Assembly (NCBI GenBank): GCA_001632425.1
Contig: KV425551.1
Span: 916,996-980,995, forward strand
Source: Neolentinus lepideus HHB14362 ss-1
Taxonomy: Eukaryota; Basidiomycota; Agaricomycetes; Gloeophyllales; Gloeophyllaceae
Length of the DNA: 64,000 nucleotides
Direction: 5' to 3'
Shown here: piece after piece, positions 34,181-46,608 of the stretch
Numbering within the stretch: the stretch's first letter is position 1
Layout of the letters: each line of letters starts with the position of its first letter
Program-made: the position numbers and the translations under genes
Notes under the pieces: model-generated
Told to the model about the DNA's origin: nothing
What the model saw: the letters and a program-made list of their open reading frames with translations, nothing else
The model's database searches: none

Positions 34181-37100
34181 CTATGATCGTGACCGAGTCC
34201 TTTCGTGCCCTCGTACGGGCTCCGAGTCGAAATCGCTGAGTGGTCTACGATTGCTCATAGAACTGGCAAGCTGTCGTTGCCAATCGTCGAGTTCATTTGA
34301 TAGATGCTCAAATGCAAGGGCTGCTTCAGAGCTGGAACTACTGGCTCGTCGAGCAGATATGCCAGATAGAGGGCGGGCTTGGCCGAAGGCAGGCTGGTCA
34401 ACTTCCAGCAGAAGCCCGATTTTATGTGATAGCTGCTCATTCTCGCGTTTCAGGTCGGTGTTTTCTCGGCTAAGCTGTTCAAGCAGGGTCTCATCGTTTC
34501 CGCCGCGTGCTACGACCAGGGAGGCTTGCAACCGCTCAATCTCTTGCTCGAGCTCCTCTATCCGGGCTAACCGGTCATCTGATTCACGCTGAGAGGCAAC
34601 CAAGTTGTCCCGGAGGCGCTCGAGCTCTTGGTCCAGTGAATCCATCCTCAAACGGAGGTCTTTGTTATCACTGGTCAGGCGTTGCACTTGTCGCTGGGCA
34701 TCCACGAGTTGTCCACGCATTGCCTCGTGTCCGTCATCCGACGAAGATGGTGTGCTGCGACCGTTCATTCCACGGAGCCTGGAGCCGGCTTCGGAGCCAC
34801 GAGCGGCATCAAGCTCCGCTTGCAAATTGGAATTGTGGTTCTTCTGCTTCGTGAGCTCGTCCTTCATCTTGCGCATCATTTTCTCAGTCCCCCTTAATTA
34901 TAGTCAAAATCATTCTTGGTATGTACGAAAATGCTTACTATACTCACTTCACATAGTGAACGGCAAGCTGATAGTCTTCCTCGAGCTGCTGTAATCGAGA
35001 TTTATACCCCCGTTCAGTCTCTTCCAGACGGAGCTCAAGCTCGTTAGCTCGGGACTCCGCAGCGCTGTCTCCGGCACGGTTCGACGGACTCTGAGTCGAG
35101 CGAATCCTGTTGAGCTCCAAGCTGAGTTCGCTCACCCGAACCTCCACGTCCCGCTTCTGTGTTGATACAACGTCAAGCTCTCTCTCCGCTTGTTCGTGCA
35201 GGCGAGCCGTCTCTTCCAGCTTATTCTCAAGCTCCTCGAGACGAGAGAGACCTTCGCTATTGTCCTCCTCCGCAATAATGCCATTCTCAGCGAGATAATT
35301 GCGCAGTGTCCCCAACCGGATGTCAGCATCCGCAGCATCCTTTGTCTTCTGCCTGAGTTCTGATTCCTTAGCAATGAGATCCTTCCGCAGACGCCCACTA
35401 TCCGCGAGAGCATTCGACAGTTGAGCACGCAAACCGACAACTTGAGCACGGAGGGCCATCCTGTCGGATTCGATTTCGCGAATCCGCTGGCGTTCCTGAC
35501 TCAGCTCCTTTTGGGTATCACTGAGATGCTGCGACGACTCCTTCAACATCACACGCAGCGAGTTGGTCTCCTCATCCAAAGCATGGATCTTCTCCGCGTG
35601 ACCCCGCGTCATGCGATCTTCGTCGGCCCTAAGGTCGCGGTGAGAGTCTAACAACTCTCCAATGCTACCAGTTGTAAGCGCCCGGAATGCATCAGCCTCT
35701 TCGCGGGACCGGGCCCAAGAATTTTCTGTTTCAACCAATCGAATCCTCAGGGTTTCAACTTCCGAGGTACGAGCTTCGAGCTCCCCGCGAAGATCTACAA
35801 GATCAGACTCCATCTGTTTGAGTTGCTCCCAGGTACGCTGCTGCTGGGCGTCAACCTCATCGGACCGACTTGACGCGGCCTCCAAGGCCGCCCGAATCTG
35901 CTCCAATGCACGGACGTGCTGATCGCGCGAATGGCTAAGTTCCTCCACCTCGGACTCCAGATGGGCACGCTCAGCTTCCTTCTGTTCCAAAGCCGATTTA
36001 TGCGTTAACAACCGATCAGCGTGATCACGGACAGCAGCCTCAAGAGCAATCGCTCTCTCGGATAGCGACGAATGCTCCCGCACGACCTTTTCATGAGACT
36101 CTTCCATCATCTCCGCACGTTTGGAAGAATCTGCAGCCCGTGCCTCAGCCTGCTCCAGCAAGGTTGTCTGCAGGGCGAGAGAATCATCAAGCTCCGCTAT
36201 CTTGCGATCTTTGACTGCAGCGGAGGACGTCATGCTGGACAACTGCCGCTCAAGCTCAAGAACCCTCCCGCGTTCTATCCGAGACAAATCACCTTCCGCA
36301 CTCGCCTCGTAAGCAGCTAACTTAGCCCTGTAGTAAGCTGCCTCCTGGACAGCACTAGATCGCATCTTCTCAGCTTCGGATACCCGTTCAGAGGCAAGCC
36401 GAGCTTGTTCAGCGAGCATGGACTAGATAATTGTCAGGACTGGTCATAATTTGAAAGTAAACATCGTTATCGCACCTGCATCTTAGCTTTCACCTGTTTG
36501 AAGTTGAGAACCATATCTGCAACCTTTTGCCCTTCTACATCGTGGACTGAGCCGTTGATTCCAAAATTGGCCGCATCTTTCGTGTCTATATCCGTGTACA
36601 CGAAACCGGAGCGCGAAGCCTGGGTAAGGACCGCCTTCATCCATGCCTCGCGCTTCTTCATTGCGTCCATCTCAGCTTCCTTGGCTTTCAAGTCCCTGAT
36701 AAGGTCTGCAGTGATATTACCTGTCGAACCAGGTCGAATATGACCGTAGCCATTAGGGATTGTAGGTGATCCAGAAGTGGGATTGTAGAAGGCATCGACT
36801 GGAGCCTTGCTGCGATCCACGATGGGTGAAGGACTCCTCGCAGCAAGGCCGTTCTTCGCCATCGCCACACTGGCCATGTTCACAGGCTGGATCCCATAAG
36901 GATCGACTGGACCAGTGGGCGAAACTGCCCGACTCGGCGGACTCTTCGCACGCGCCTGCACCTGCTCAGGAGACACAGCTCGCTCTCTGAGAACCGATTC
37001 AGAAGTGGCGGCATCGTGACCGTCATCAGTGACAGCCTCCTGGTCATCCCGACTGGGTCGTATAGGCGCTTTGCCCTTGGCACTACTGGGGAACGGCGGC

Positions 37101-39090
37101 TGAGCTGTACCGTTCATCGGCTTCACAGCAGGCCGGGTGCCCGGCGGCGACATCGCACGACGGAGCTCCTCATTCGAGTCCTGCCCCTGGACGGAAGGCG
37201 ACATCGACCGTCCGTTGATAACCGAACTCGGTTGCGGTGACGAAGACTGCGGGCCTCCGAGCCCCTGTGCTGTACCGATGGAGGATTTCCGTCCCGCTCC
37301 AGATGGACCGTTCGACTGTGGAGGCTTGCTGCTAGGGTCAGGGTATTTGATGTGCTCTAAGGTACTGTTAGACAAAGTGCGACGGGGGGTGAAACACGTC
37401 ACGCACTTGTATCCAGAACATGTATAAGGGTCGCGTCCTCCGGTTTCGACGGCGCATACGACTCTCCACCAAGGACAAACACTCTGGCACCCATCGCCGC
37501 CATAGCATGCCCCGACCGGCCACTCGGTGAAGGGCCCATGTTTTGGAACATGAACCACCGGTTGTCTATGATGGTCGTCAGTCATTGGGGTCGAGTGTAA
37601 CCAGGAGACCTGTGCCAGCTCACTTGTGATCTTGAACGCAGCCAAATCACCCAGATCTTTGCCATCAACACCCCTACCACCAAATATGTACATAACATCG
37701 TCAACCAACGCCGCTGCGTGCCCTTCCCGAGGAGCTGGCGTGTAGCCGATACACTGTAACTCAGTCCACTTGTGGGTGGCGAGATTAAACTCCCAGGTAT
37801 CGTTGTAGTGGTACTGGCCATCGGTACCACCGAAACTGGTATAAAAATGTTTTGATAAGTGTCAATTCGGCACGATAAAGTAGCCCAGGATATCACGCAC
37901 ACTATTACCCGATCGCCGTAGTTTATACATACATGGCCTGTCCGGTGCGCCGGTTTGGGGCCAGATGAAGGTTCGAAGAGTTCCCAAGTAGCTTTCGCTC
38001 GCACTGTATGAGTGGTATTGTCAGCGTTATCTAACACAAGATAGATGATTCCACACACAAGAATTGAGATCGAAAGCCCAGAGGTCGTTCAAGAATTGAC
38101 CATCTACTTGGCCTCCAAAGACGAAAAATTTGGAGCCGACCATGGTCACCGCATGGCCATACCGACCGACTGGACTGGGGCCCTGGACGCCGACCCGAGT
38201 CCATTCTCTTGAAACTGCACCAATAGTCAAGAACCGATCATGCAGTGGAGAAGGTACCACTCACCAAGATTCAACAGATACAACCCATCGTCCAGCTTAT
38301 CAGTCAGCCGGGCTTTACTATCCGTCTTCGTGTCCCCTCCCCAAACGATCAACACATTGCTCACGAGCGCCGATGCATGCCCGACCCGGGGCGACGGGAC
38401 CTCTCCCCCGGTCTGGACGAGCGTCGCCGACAGGTCACGCGCGCTAAACAGATACAAGTCGTTCCGCACCGTCTCGCGCACGAGGCCGCCGAAGAGGTAG
38501 AGGTCGCCGGTGTTCGTGGGGCTCATCGGCATCGCATGGCCGTATCGCGGGAAGGGCGAAGGAGAGGGCGACGTCGGCGGCGCGACGCCGGGCTTGGGGA
38601 GGACGTGGGGCGGGGGGAGGCTCAGGCGCCGCTGTGACCATGGCCACGCGGGACGGGGCTGCGACGAGCTCTGGCTTGGGCCTTGTTGAGAAGACTGGGG
38701 TTGTGGTTGCTGCTGTTGAGGTTGCGAGGGCCCCGGTGCAGCGCTTTGACGTGGTGCTTGCGCTGGGTACGCACCGTTGGGCTGTTGTTGCGGTTGCGGT
38801 TGTTGTGTTTGCGCGCTGTATGTGAGGAGTACAGACAGATTTCGGGAGGGCGGGCGTTTGGAGTAGAGGATGGGATCATCAACATCGGCGTGCGGCTATG
38901 AGGTCAATGTTAACATCCAGTTGACCCACACTCACGAATCAAGCATGTCTCTCGCCTGCTGCTGGCCCTCTTTCAGCTGAGCAAGGGCGGCGCTGGGTGC
39001 CTGCGCGACGGATACGTTTTGACTTTGACCCTGCTGCTGCTGCTGCAACGTGCTCTGGCTAGGGTGCTTCTTCCTAGAGAAGAAGGACAT
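34181..39090 (-). CDS. Tea1-like kelch-repeat and coiled-coil cell polarity protein
   Basis: A 1471-residue protein of the Tea1/KelA class: cell-end markers delivered on microtubule plus ends that help set polarised growth. Ten exons: 38936-39090, 38884-38895, 38265-38815, 38059-38214, 37901-38003, 37624-37835, 37407-37565, 36476-37356, 34948-36422, 34181-34892. Order: a Gln/Pro-rich N-terminus, about six kelch repeats ([55 protein letters not shown]), a disordered Ser/Pro linker, then long coiled coils to the C-terminus ending in an RSRS tail. The 12-nt exon 2 with its GTTGAT donor is my best way to keep the Gln-rich frame. It is the weakest part of the model; the rest is well constrained. 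Confidence 0.88.
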
Positions 39091-40900
39091 TCTTCTCTGG
39101 CGCGAGGGTAGGAAGGACGGTATGGCTGGTGAACGTGGTGGGCGGAATTATAGATACAGGGGCGGGTATGCGTGCACGGCGGCAGGAAAGCGAAGAAGAA
39201 GAAGAGGTAATAACAGGCCCTGCCTGCAGTTGCACTGGCAGTGGATGAGAACTCAGGCGGCTACGTCGTGGCCCTGCAACTTTCCGGCTGATGGCCTCTA
39301 TTAGTTTGTTGCTATTTACTGCCGTCTGCCGGCCTCCTCTAGCTCGACATTATCCTCCCATTTTCATGATGTTTCTGACACTATTTGTTCTACTCCTGCA
39401 CTGGTACAATGCACGACGATGTACCGCCGTGATGAGGTTGAAGCCTCCCGTGCATCCTGTCAACTGCACCTCCAAACTTGCGTTCCAGCTCACCCAATAA
39501 TCCTCTTAATTGCCATAACGACCTACTGTTGCCATAGGAGGCAAGGTGTTTCGATAATGACTCTTCGATAATTTATTATGCGACGACCGGCAGACATCTT
39601 CGACATCGTCTCTTAACTGCACCCGACACGACTCGTACGACTCTACGACATACCTCCGGAAGCCGGATATGCTTACTGCGCTAGGAGACACCGAGAACTT
39701 GGCCGAGCGCGAATTCGAATCCCCGTTGTTGTTCCTCGGGTCTGACATCGCACGGGCTACGGACTACTTTATGCAACAAACCGCATGAAAGCCATTTGCC
39801 TATTTACGTCCTGAACTCAAAAGTACTCCTCGGACGAAGGAGTGCATCGATTTCAAACCCATAGGGGCTCTCTGTTGAACAATCTATGTGATTCTCTGAC
39901 GGTCCCAAAACGACGAATCATTCATGAAAGATCGTCTCATATTGACAGAGTTAGGTCTATCACGACGTGCTACATTCCCAATACATGTTGTCTAACTATG
40001 TGAAATGATGGCCGCCTAAGCTTCAGCTGTACTACTACCACTACAAACATCCTTCCGGACTGCTCGGATCCTTAGAAAGGGTATGTCCTTGTGAGCTTCA
40101 GAGTTTTTAGACAGATGCATCCGCTCAGGGCTGATACGCCCACGTTATCTCCAGCGCTTGGGCTTCGGTTCCGGTGGCATCTTGGCCGTGATACCAATTA
40201 CAGAGCATCGCAGGATCAGAGATATAGCGGACCACTCCGGTGCTGGGTATAATGAGGATCATGAGCGAAAGGCCGAAGATGAGGAAGCTTTCATAGAGTT
40301 GTTAGTTCTGTAGCGCGACTGTTCCTAGTAACCAACTTTAGATCGTGATGACATCTTCTGGTATGACTGGGGTGTCGAGGTGCTTCTCTATTGCAGGGAC
40401 AATGTTATGACTGGGACAGATGCGGTGTCCCTGCATGATTTGTTGTTGGACAGTGGATATATGCGTAGAGTATCACCACCAGAGCTGAGTGTTACTCGTT
40501 CCAAGTGATCACGTCTCCTGGTTCCTCCGTGCCATGGTCGCGTTTGCGATGGACCATCAGGCGGTCGCGATTAGGAAAGAGACGGTAGCAATCTGATTTT
40601 GGCCCGAGTTCAATCAATACGTGGAGAGTGCAATGAGGATGCTCACCATCAAAAGCACATATAAAAATGGGGGTCCTATGGGACGAAAATTCATGTGAGT
40701 CCTCAAAGAGATGGCTGACGTACTCTGCGGGTGTCGTGACTCTGCCTACGGCCTTTGCGAGCTGCTCAGGCGTTGTCTCCGCTGGACCACCTCAGTCAAG
40801 CTTCACAAGTCTGCCTAAAGATATCACGAACCATCTTGCAGCGCAGGAGCAGAAGGCAGCACAGAAGGCAAGGTCGGGTGGCTCATGGAAGGAAAGAGCG
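39091..40900. other. intergenic stretch, 1.8 kb
   Basis: Between the divergent Tea1-like and lipase genes. Apart from a possible short minus-strand gene or remnant (40125-40436, listed separately), no coherent coding, RNA or repeat signal was found. Open frames up to about 87 codons (for example 40755-41018) overlap in several frames without conservation cues. Confidence 0.35.
40125..40436 (-). other. possible short membrane-protein gene or remnant
   Basis: Two adjoining open pieces on the minus strand look protein-like. From an ATG at 40434-40436 runs MQGHRICPSHNIVPAIEKHL, continuing to a TAA at 40338-40340. A second piece (about 40290 to a TGA at 40125) reads a hydrophobic helix, FLIFGLSLMILIIPSTGVV, followed by AMLCNWYHGQDATGTEAQAL. 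I could not find a splice pair that joins them cleanly, so this could be a small transmembrane protein with an intron near 40300-40350, a decayed gene, or chance. No family is recognised. Confidence 0.25.
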
Positions 40901-40920
40901 TTGTGACGGTGACGTCACAA
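40901..40920. promoter_or_regulatory. CRE-like palindrome upstream of the lipase gene
   Basis: TGACGTCA lies at 40910-40917, inside a larger inverted repeat with arms TTGTGACG and CGTCACAA (40901-40908 and 40913-40920). It is 44-63 bp before the chosen lipase ATG. TGACGTCA is the classic ATF/CREB bZIP site; a role in this promoter is inferred from position. Confidence 0.4.
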
Positions 40921-40963
40921 CGAGGTCCCGAATGTGCACGACAATTGCGAGACGTTGCTGCAG

Positions 40964-43444
40964 ATGTCTGCTCGCTCATCCCAAGACAACCAACGCGCCC
41001 CCATCTCTGCCAGGCTAGGATCCTTACTTCAGGATACGAGCAACAATTCCTCGAGATCTTCCATCGACAGCGCAAGGAGCGGACAGGAGGCTCCCATGAG
41101 GCCACCGGCTGCTGCGATGTCAAGAGCATCTGTTTCTTCAGTTGCTTCGTCTTCTTCCAGCCAGAGCAGCATGCGACTATCAGCTGGCCAGGATGCACCC
41201 AGGGAACGGCGTAGACCTGCAGCACTGAATCTACCCGTTCTCCGGTGGTTCAACTCCCCCACCCATTCGCCTCAGTCCGCCTCGCCAGCCCGGACGCCGC
41301 ACTCGGGCACCCCAAGCCCAACCTCCAGTCCCCGCCGGCCCCCGGAGCCGCTCCTCGCCGACGCCCTCACCTCTGAGCTGCCGCTTCCCCGGCCCCCGCC
41401 CTCCGCCCACCTTCGTGCCCTCCCGAACTCCCACGCCTTCCGCCCACCGCTCCTCGAGTCCCTCACGCGCTCGACCCTTCCTACCTCCTCCCTCTCATAC
41501 ACCTCCTCCCCACCCTTGCTCTACGCTTGCGGCGAGCTCGTCGACCCGCCCTATGTCAATGGCAGCCCGCCGCCAGCGCCTGACAGACGTGTCAGCGAGT
41601 GCAGCATCGACTGGGGCGACTCGCAGGACCCCGTTTCCCCGATCATCCTCAACAACTCCCCGCCCGGGCACACAAGCCTCGACACCATGCGTACGCTCCT
41701 AGAGCGTGAACGGTGCCGGGCGTCGCAGCCACAACACAAGCATACGCTATCTACTCCGGTCCCTCACCTGCTGTCCTCGTCCCCGCCCCAGCCGACCCCG
41801 CTCACGCCAGCTCTTGCAAGAACGCTGTATACCTCGCGTTTGCCTCCCTCATGGAAGTCGTGGTTATCGAGTGTGTTGCCGGACCAAGGGGAGAGTCAGC
41901 ACCACGAGGATGTGGAGGACGCGTTACAGGCGGCGGAGGAGGGAGGCGAGAGCTATCTGGCGCCTGAACACCCCATCGTGTTCTGTCACGGGCTGCTTGG
42001 TTTCGATAGTGTCACGATCGGGCCTGCCATCGCTCCATTACAGGTGCGTCAGTTGCTTGATCGTTGTATTGACATACATCATACGCATATTCAGGTAACG
42101 CACTGGCGCGGTATAACTTCCGCTCTCGAATCACACGGTATCCAAGTCCTCATCACGCGCGTGCCCGCGACGTCCTCGCCTGTAGACCGCGCCCAAGTCC
42201 TCTTCGAGAAGATCAAGGAGAAGTACGAGGGGCGCAAGGTGCATCTGATAGGTGGGTGAGTTTCGCGTTCTCCCCTTGTCATCCTCTGAACAGTGTTGAT
42301 TGTGTGTCGCGAGAAAGGGCATAGTATGGGTGGACTAGATTGCAGATACCTCACAACCCACCTGCTCCCTCCGCCTTCTGCGCAAGATCCGGAACAGCCA
42401 TACCCGTTTCAGGTGCGCTTACTTCCGCCGTTTTCCCTTCTCATGACCTCAGTATCCGTTCCGTGCAGGTCTTAAGCATAACAACAATAGCCACGCCACA
42501 CCGAGGTTCCTACTTTGCCGACTACTTCATGGAGACAGTGACCCCAGAACGGTTGCCTAGCGTGCTTGGGCTGCTGGATTTGTTGCCTGTGAGTATGATC
42601 TTGAACTTGCAGAATAGGACGGAAATGATGAGTTTTATATGTCAACGTTCTCTATTACCCGATCATCTGTGACGAGTTTTTACAAGTGGAACCTGATTCC
42701 CCCCCGTCTCTATCTTCAACAAACTCGTTTTGAATTCTATGCTGACTTCCGATGCGTTGTTTCGTAGAACGGAGGGGGCGACGGCAAGGCCTTTGAGTTC
42801 CTCACTCTCGAGAACATGCGCAAGTTCAATGAGCAGACACCCGATATCCCGGGCGTGAAGTACTTCAGCTGGGGCGCCGTGTACGAGCCCGGTCTCATTG
42901 ATACGTGGAAGTGCGTCCCTTTCGACTCTCTCTTCCCTCTCCTACCCCCTTGGCTCACCCCAGTGTCCTTTTTCGCAGATGGCCCCACTCCGTCATCCTC
43001 GAAAAAGAAGGCGCCAACGACGGGCTCGTCTCCCTCGCCTCCGCGAAATGGGGCACGTACCTTGGCACGCTCGAGCACGTGAACCACCTCGACCTCGTCG
43101 GCTGGATCAACACCGCGCGCTACAAGTGGGCGGAGATCATGGGGCGCGAGATCAAGTTCAGGCCCGCGCAATTCTACTTGGGGATTGCGGACCACTTGGC
43201 GAGGGTTGTGGAGGGGAGGGAGGAGGAGGAGGCTAAGGTGGAAAGACATGGCGAGGGAAGGGAAGGAGAGGGAAGAGATAGGGAGGGAACAGAGGAGAGT
43301 AGAAGCCCCGAGAGCGTCCAGGGCGACCGAGAGAGAGAGAGCATGGCGGGGAGTTTGGCGCAGGGGAGTAAGAGTGGAGAAGTGAAGAGCGCGAGAGAGA
43401 ATGGGAAGGCCCCGGACACTTCGACATCGCATCCTAGATCTTAA
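40964..43444 (+). CDS. alpha/beta-hydrolase lipase, TGL2-like
   Basis: A 686-residue triacylglycerol-lipase-type enzyme. Six exons: 40964-42043, 42095-42251, 42318-42412, 42469-42588, 42768-42910, 42979-43444. About 310 disordered Ser/Pro-rich residues precede the hydrolase domain. That domain has the oxyanion strand HPIVFCHGLLGF, the nucleophile elbow GHSMGG (split by an intron), ATPHRGSYFADYF, and the Asp/His region GANDGLVSLASAKWG to EHVNHLDLVGW. This matches the lipase class that includes yeast mitochondrial Tgl2; localisation here is not evident. The C-terminus is a Glu/Arg/Gly-rich low-complexity tail. The start at 40964 is the first ATG in frame; an upstream GTG frame is not used. Intron 4 (179 nt) is about three times the usual size. 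Confidence 0.85.
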
Positions 43445-43661
43445 CGGTCACTGTCGTGAAGCATACATTGAGTTCTGCCAATGCAGTCACGATGCGCATA
43501 ATTAAGCGTATACCGCTATCGTACGAGCTTTATTGTACATGTTATTTTAAGTTATCATAACCCTGAACGGATGTAATACAATATATGCAGCTTGAATGCA
43601 GGCTTCGGATAAGCGAGATTTGGGCAGAGTGAAAGGTTGCAAGCTTATAAGAGACCGGAGG

Positions 43662-45928
43662 CTATGGATCTCCTGGTAGAATTGTTTCCCAACCGCCCCA
43701 GGAGTCGTTCCAAGGGTTATAGTGTTGAGGAATCTTACCGTAAAGGCAGGGCGGGTTCGTGTCCATTTCAGGTTCGACAAGAGGACTCCTATGTGGCCGG
43801 CGATGTATACGATAGGTCGTGATGTAGATGGGATATGAGTAGAAGGTAAACGTCTGCAGCGTAGGACAGTGGACGGAGAAGGCTCTGACAACCGTGTCGT
43901 TGTCCAACTCCTCTGGGAAGGCCCACTCCTCCACCTCGCTATCGTCTATTGCTCCGGATTCCATTCGCTCGATCATCCCATGGTCCAAGTGGTCAGTGAT
44001 GGTGGGGCAGTAGAAATTGATGCCCAGATGCTCGAGACTTTTAAACCTACGCAACCGGTCCGCGTACTCCCAGCTGGCATGCGGCCACACCGAAAACCGG
44101 ACCAAGGTTGGATGAAATCTGGTATACTTGCGCCGGTGCATGAGAGTAAGGCCGACCAGGTCGGGAAATGCTTCGGCGATACGGTCCAAGAGATCCAGTC
44201 CAGCATAACGGATATAGGATAGAACCAAAATCTTTAGCGGGGCTCCTTCCAACGCTCTGATCAACCGGAAAATCTGGGCCTTCTCCATCGGCCACCGTGT
44301 ATGCAGCTTGAAGTGGGTCAATCGAAGCGGCGATGACATCTTCGCTTCCTCTATCCATGAGCACAGGTCCGGAATTTGGGCCAGATCGAAATCTTCCGCG
44401 GAGAAACGCTCCACTGTCCGCCAGGGGTTATAAATACGTCGCAGCTCTGGGGTTGGGGGCACACCGACTCTTCTGTTGCCGACAGGGCTAGAGGCACTGA
44501 CAGTCCGTAACCGTGGGCATATTGACAGTAAGGACCAGTAGCGGGAACTGTCCCGCAGGAAGTCATGCGGGTAAATGGCAAGATTCAGGACAGACGAAGA
44601 TGAGGGTAGCTGGACAGGGAATAAGCGTAGGTCGGGACCAAAATTGCATCCACGAAATGTGACTGTATGCAGGCGAGGGAGACAGGTGATGGCCTTTACT
44701 ATAGCGGAAGATAGCAGTATACCGAAGAGATCGAGTTCCCGTAGACCAATGGTAGCTGTGATTACGGTCGCCATCGTGGTCAATATCGGCTCGTAGAATG
44801 CGCTGTCAATGTCGACGCCGTAAATGTCGACGCCGTATGCATGAGCATCGGAAACCGTGAAAAAGCTATGGTCGCCTAGAGTCCTGAGTATGCTTTGCTG
44901 AGATTGCCAAACATCGTCCAAACGCAGGTAGCGAGCCTTCTGTGCCACATGCGGCCGAGACATAAACGAATCCATCCCCCTCAAGAAGGATACTTTGTCT
45001 TGCTGTGCCACAACATCGAGGTTTCCATCCTCAGGCCTGGGTAAGCTACCATCTACTTTCATACCAAATCCGAAGGAGAAACGCTGCAAAAAATCCCCCT
45101 AGCTTAGCTGCAGAGTGATGACCAGATTTTGTAAGCAAACCTGATATATGCGTTCGAAAGATATTTTCCGAAGCAGGCGACACGTCATCCCGAGTAAGAG
45201 TGCCTGCGACAACGATGTGAAGAGAAAGATTCGGTGAAGCATCTCGTCAGGAAGGTGAGTGAGGAGTAACCGCTGGAACTTCGGCTCCGGATAAGTGTCA
45301 GTAACGTGGATTAGCACCACTGTCGACAAACGAATTATTTCTGCTGCGACCTTTGAGTGTATGAATGGAACGAACTCGTTTCGGGATATATGAAACCCCA
45401 GGGCAGCAGTGGACTCCATTTCGCATTGAAGGCCTCCAAGCTACGAGGGCTAGTGACCACATAATTTCCATTTCGGTGTATCTCCTTCTGATTGGAAGGT
45501 ACTTTCATTTTATCCTCGACAGTGTGCTTAGCGACGGAGTTGAAGTCTGCTAGATACCTCTTCCACCGCGGGAGATAATGCAAATACCGCCATTCATGGC
45601 GTCCAGTCAAATCGAGTGAGCCCTAACGAAGAAAGTATAATCAGTTAAAATGGTGCGGCTTGAGCAACTCACCTCATGGAATCCCTTGATAACATTTAAG
45701 AAACGCAGGGCTCGCCACAAGGCAACTTCCCAGCAGTCGCCAGGTTCCCCTCCGTTTTGAGAAACTCGAAGCAATGCCGCTCCTTCCTGCTCCTCGTAGA
45801 GTTTAAGGAATGGTCGAGATGGACGCACTGTGAAGAAGTATCAGCCAGTTCATCATTGAATAAATTCGGGGACGCGGACGTTTCTCAGATCTATGAAGAT
45901 CTTGTGGTTCGTCGTCTTCCGAGTACAT
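43662..45928 (-). CDS. F-box protein, tandem paralogue A
   Basis: A 683-residue F-box protein from five exons: 45880-45928, 45673-45827, 45376-45622, 45141-45319, 43662-45083. The F-box itself is in exon 4 (QRLLLTHLPDEMLHRIFLF, then MTCRLLRKISFERIY). It is preceded by a family-specific domain with LDLTGRHEWRYLHYLPRWKR. The long last exon encodes a Leu-rich region with motifs such as ALEGAPLKILVLSYIRYAGL and VWPHASWEYADRL. It should act as an SCF substrate adaptor; the substrate is unknown. Exon 1 (MYSEDDEPQDLHRSEKL) was placed by alignment with paralogue B. Its GTCCGC donor is weak. Confidence 0.8.
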
Positions 45929-46608
45929 AGCTCAGTCGAATACGTATCTGCTAGAGGGGGAAGTACAACATGAAAACTTGGATGATCTTAGATATTGAAC
46001 AGTCCAATCGAAAGTGAAATAAAAGCACGAAGAAGATCTAGATCTGACCGTTTAGACTTTGATCAGCCGGATCATGTCGCCGAGGAGTGGACCCACAAGA
46101 CAACAGTACTAAGTGTACAGTGCAGTACTTACACAATGACGAATTCGCGTATATATTAACAGACGCCCGAATATTTGGTTCTTGGGTGGGCTGCGCTTGA
46201 ATTAAGACTTAGAGATACACTCGAGGAGAACCATATAAATGCTAGACTTCGGGATTCCGGCAGTTCAGATCTGGGAACGTCTTCATGCATGCATGGCCGC
46301 ACGCACTAATGTTTCATATCCGACGGAGGACGGGACATCAGTAGTAGTTGCCTTAATTAACGGAATGGCGCCGGTCAGTTTAGGATGGAATCAAGAGGTA
46401 GAATTAGGGTAGTATGCGCGCGAGCTAGGGTTGAATTTGCACATATTGAACAAGACTAGTGTATGCAGGAGGTAACATAAGACACAATGATCACAATACA
46501 GTACTAGTCATGCAGCCTCAGCAACACCCTGTACATCATTTACAGGGACATTGAGGCGAGCCCCTCTCTGGATTTCCCAGTCACGTACAGATTAGCACGA
46601 AGCAACTA
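45929..46608. other. spacer between tandem F-box genes
   Basis: About 0.68 kb, AT-richer than its surroundings, holding the promoter of paralogue A and the 3' UTR of paralogue B. I saw no remnant of a third copy and no repeat ends. Confidence 0.3.

Noticed and set aside
37347..37356. Acceptor at AACAG (37365) in the Tea1-like gene
   Set aside because: It gives an immediate stop codon; the downstream acceptor CTTAG restores KHIKYPDP in frame.
43200..43400. Purine-rich GGAGGGAGGAGG tract as a tandem repeat or regulatory element
   Set aside because: It is in frame as the low-complexity Glu/Arg/Gly tail of the lipase and has no constant period.
42737..43432. 231-codon minus-strand frame over the lipase 3' half
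   Set aside because: Shadow of the Glu/Arg-rich plus-strand coding sequence; Ser/Leu/Pro composition is what its reverse strand predicts.
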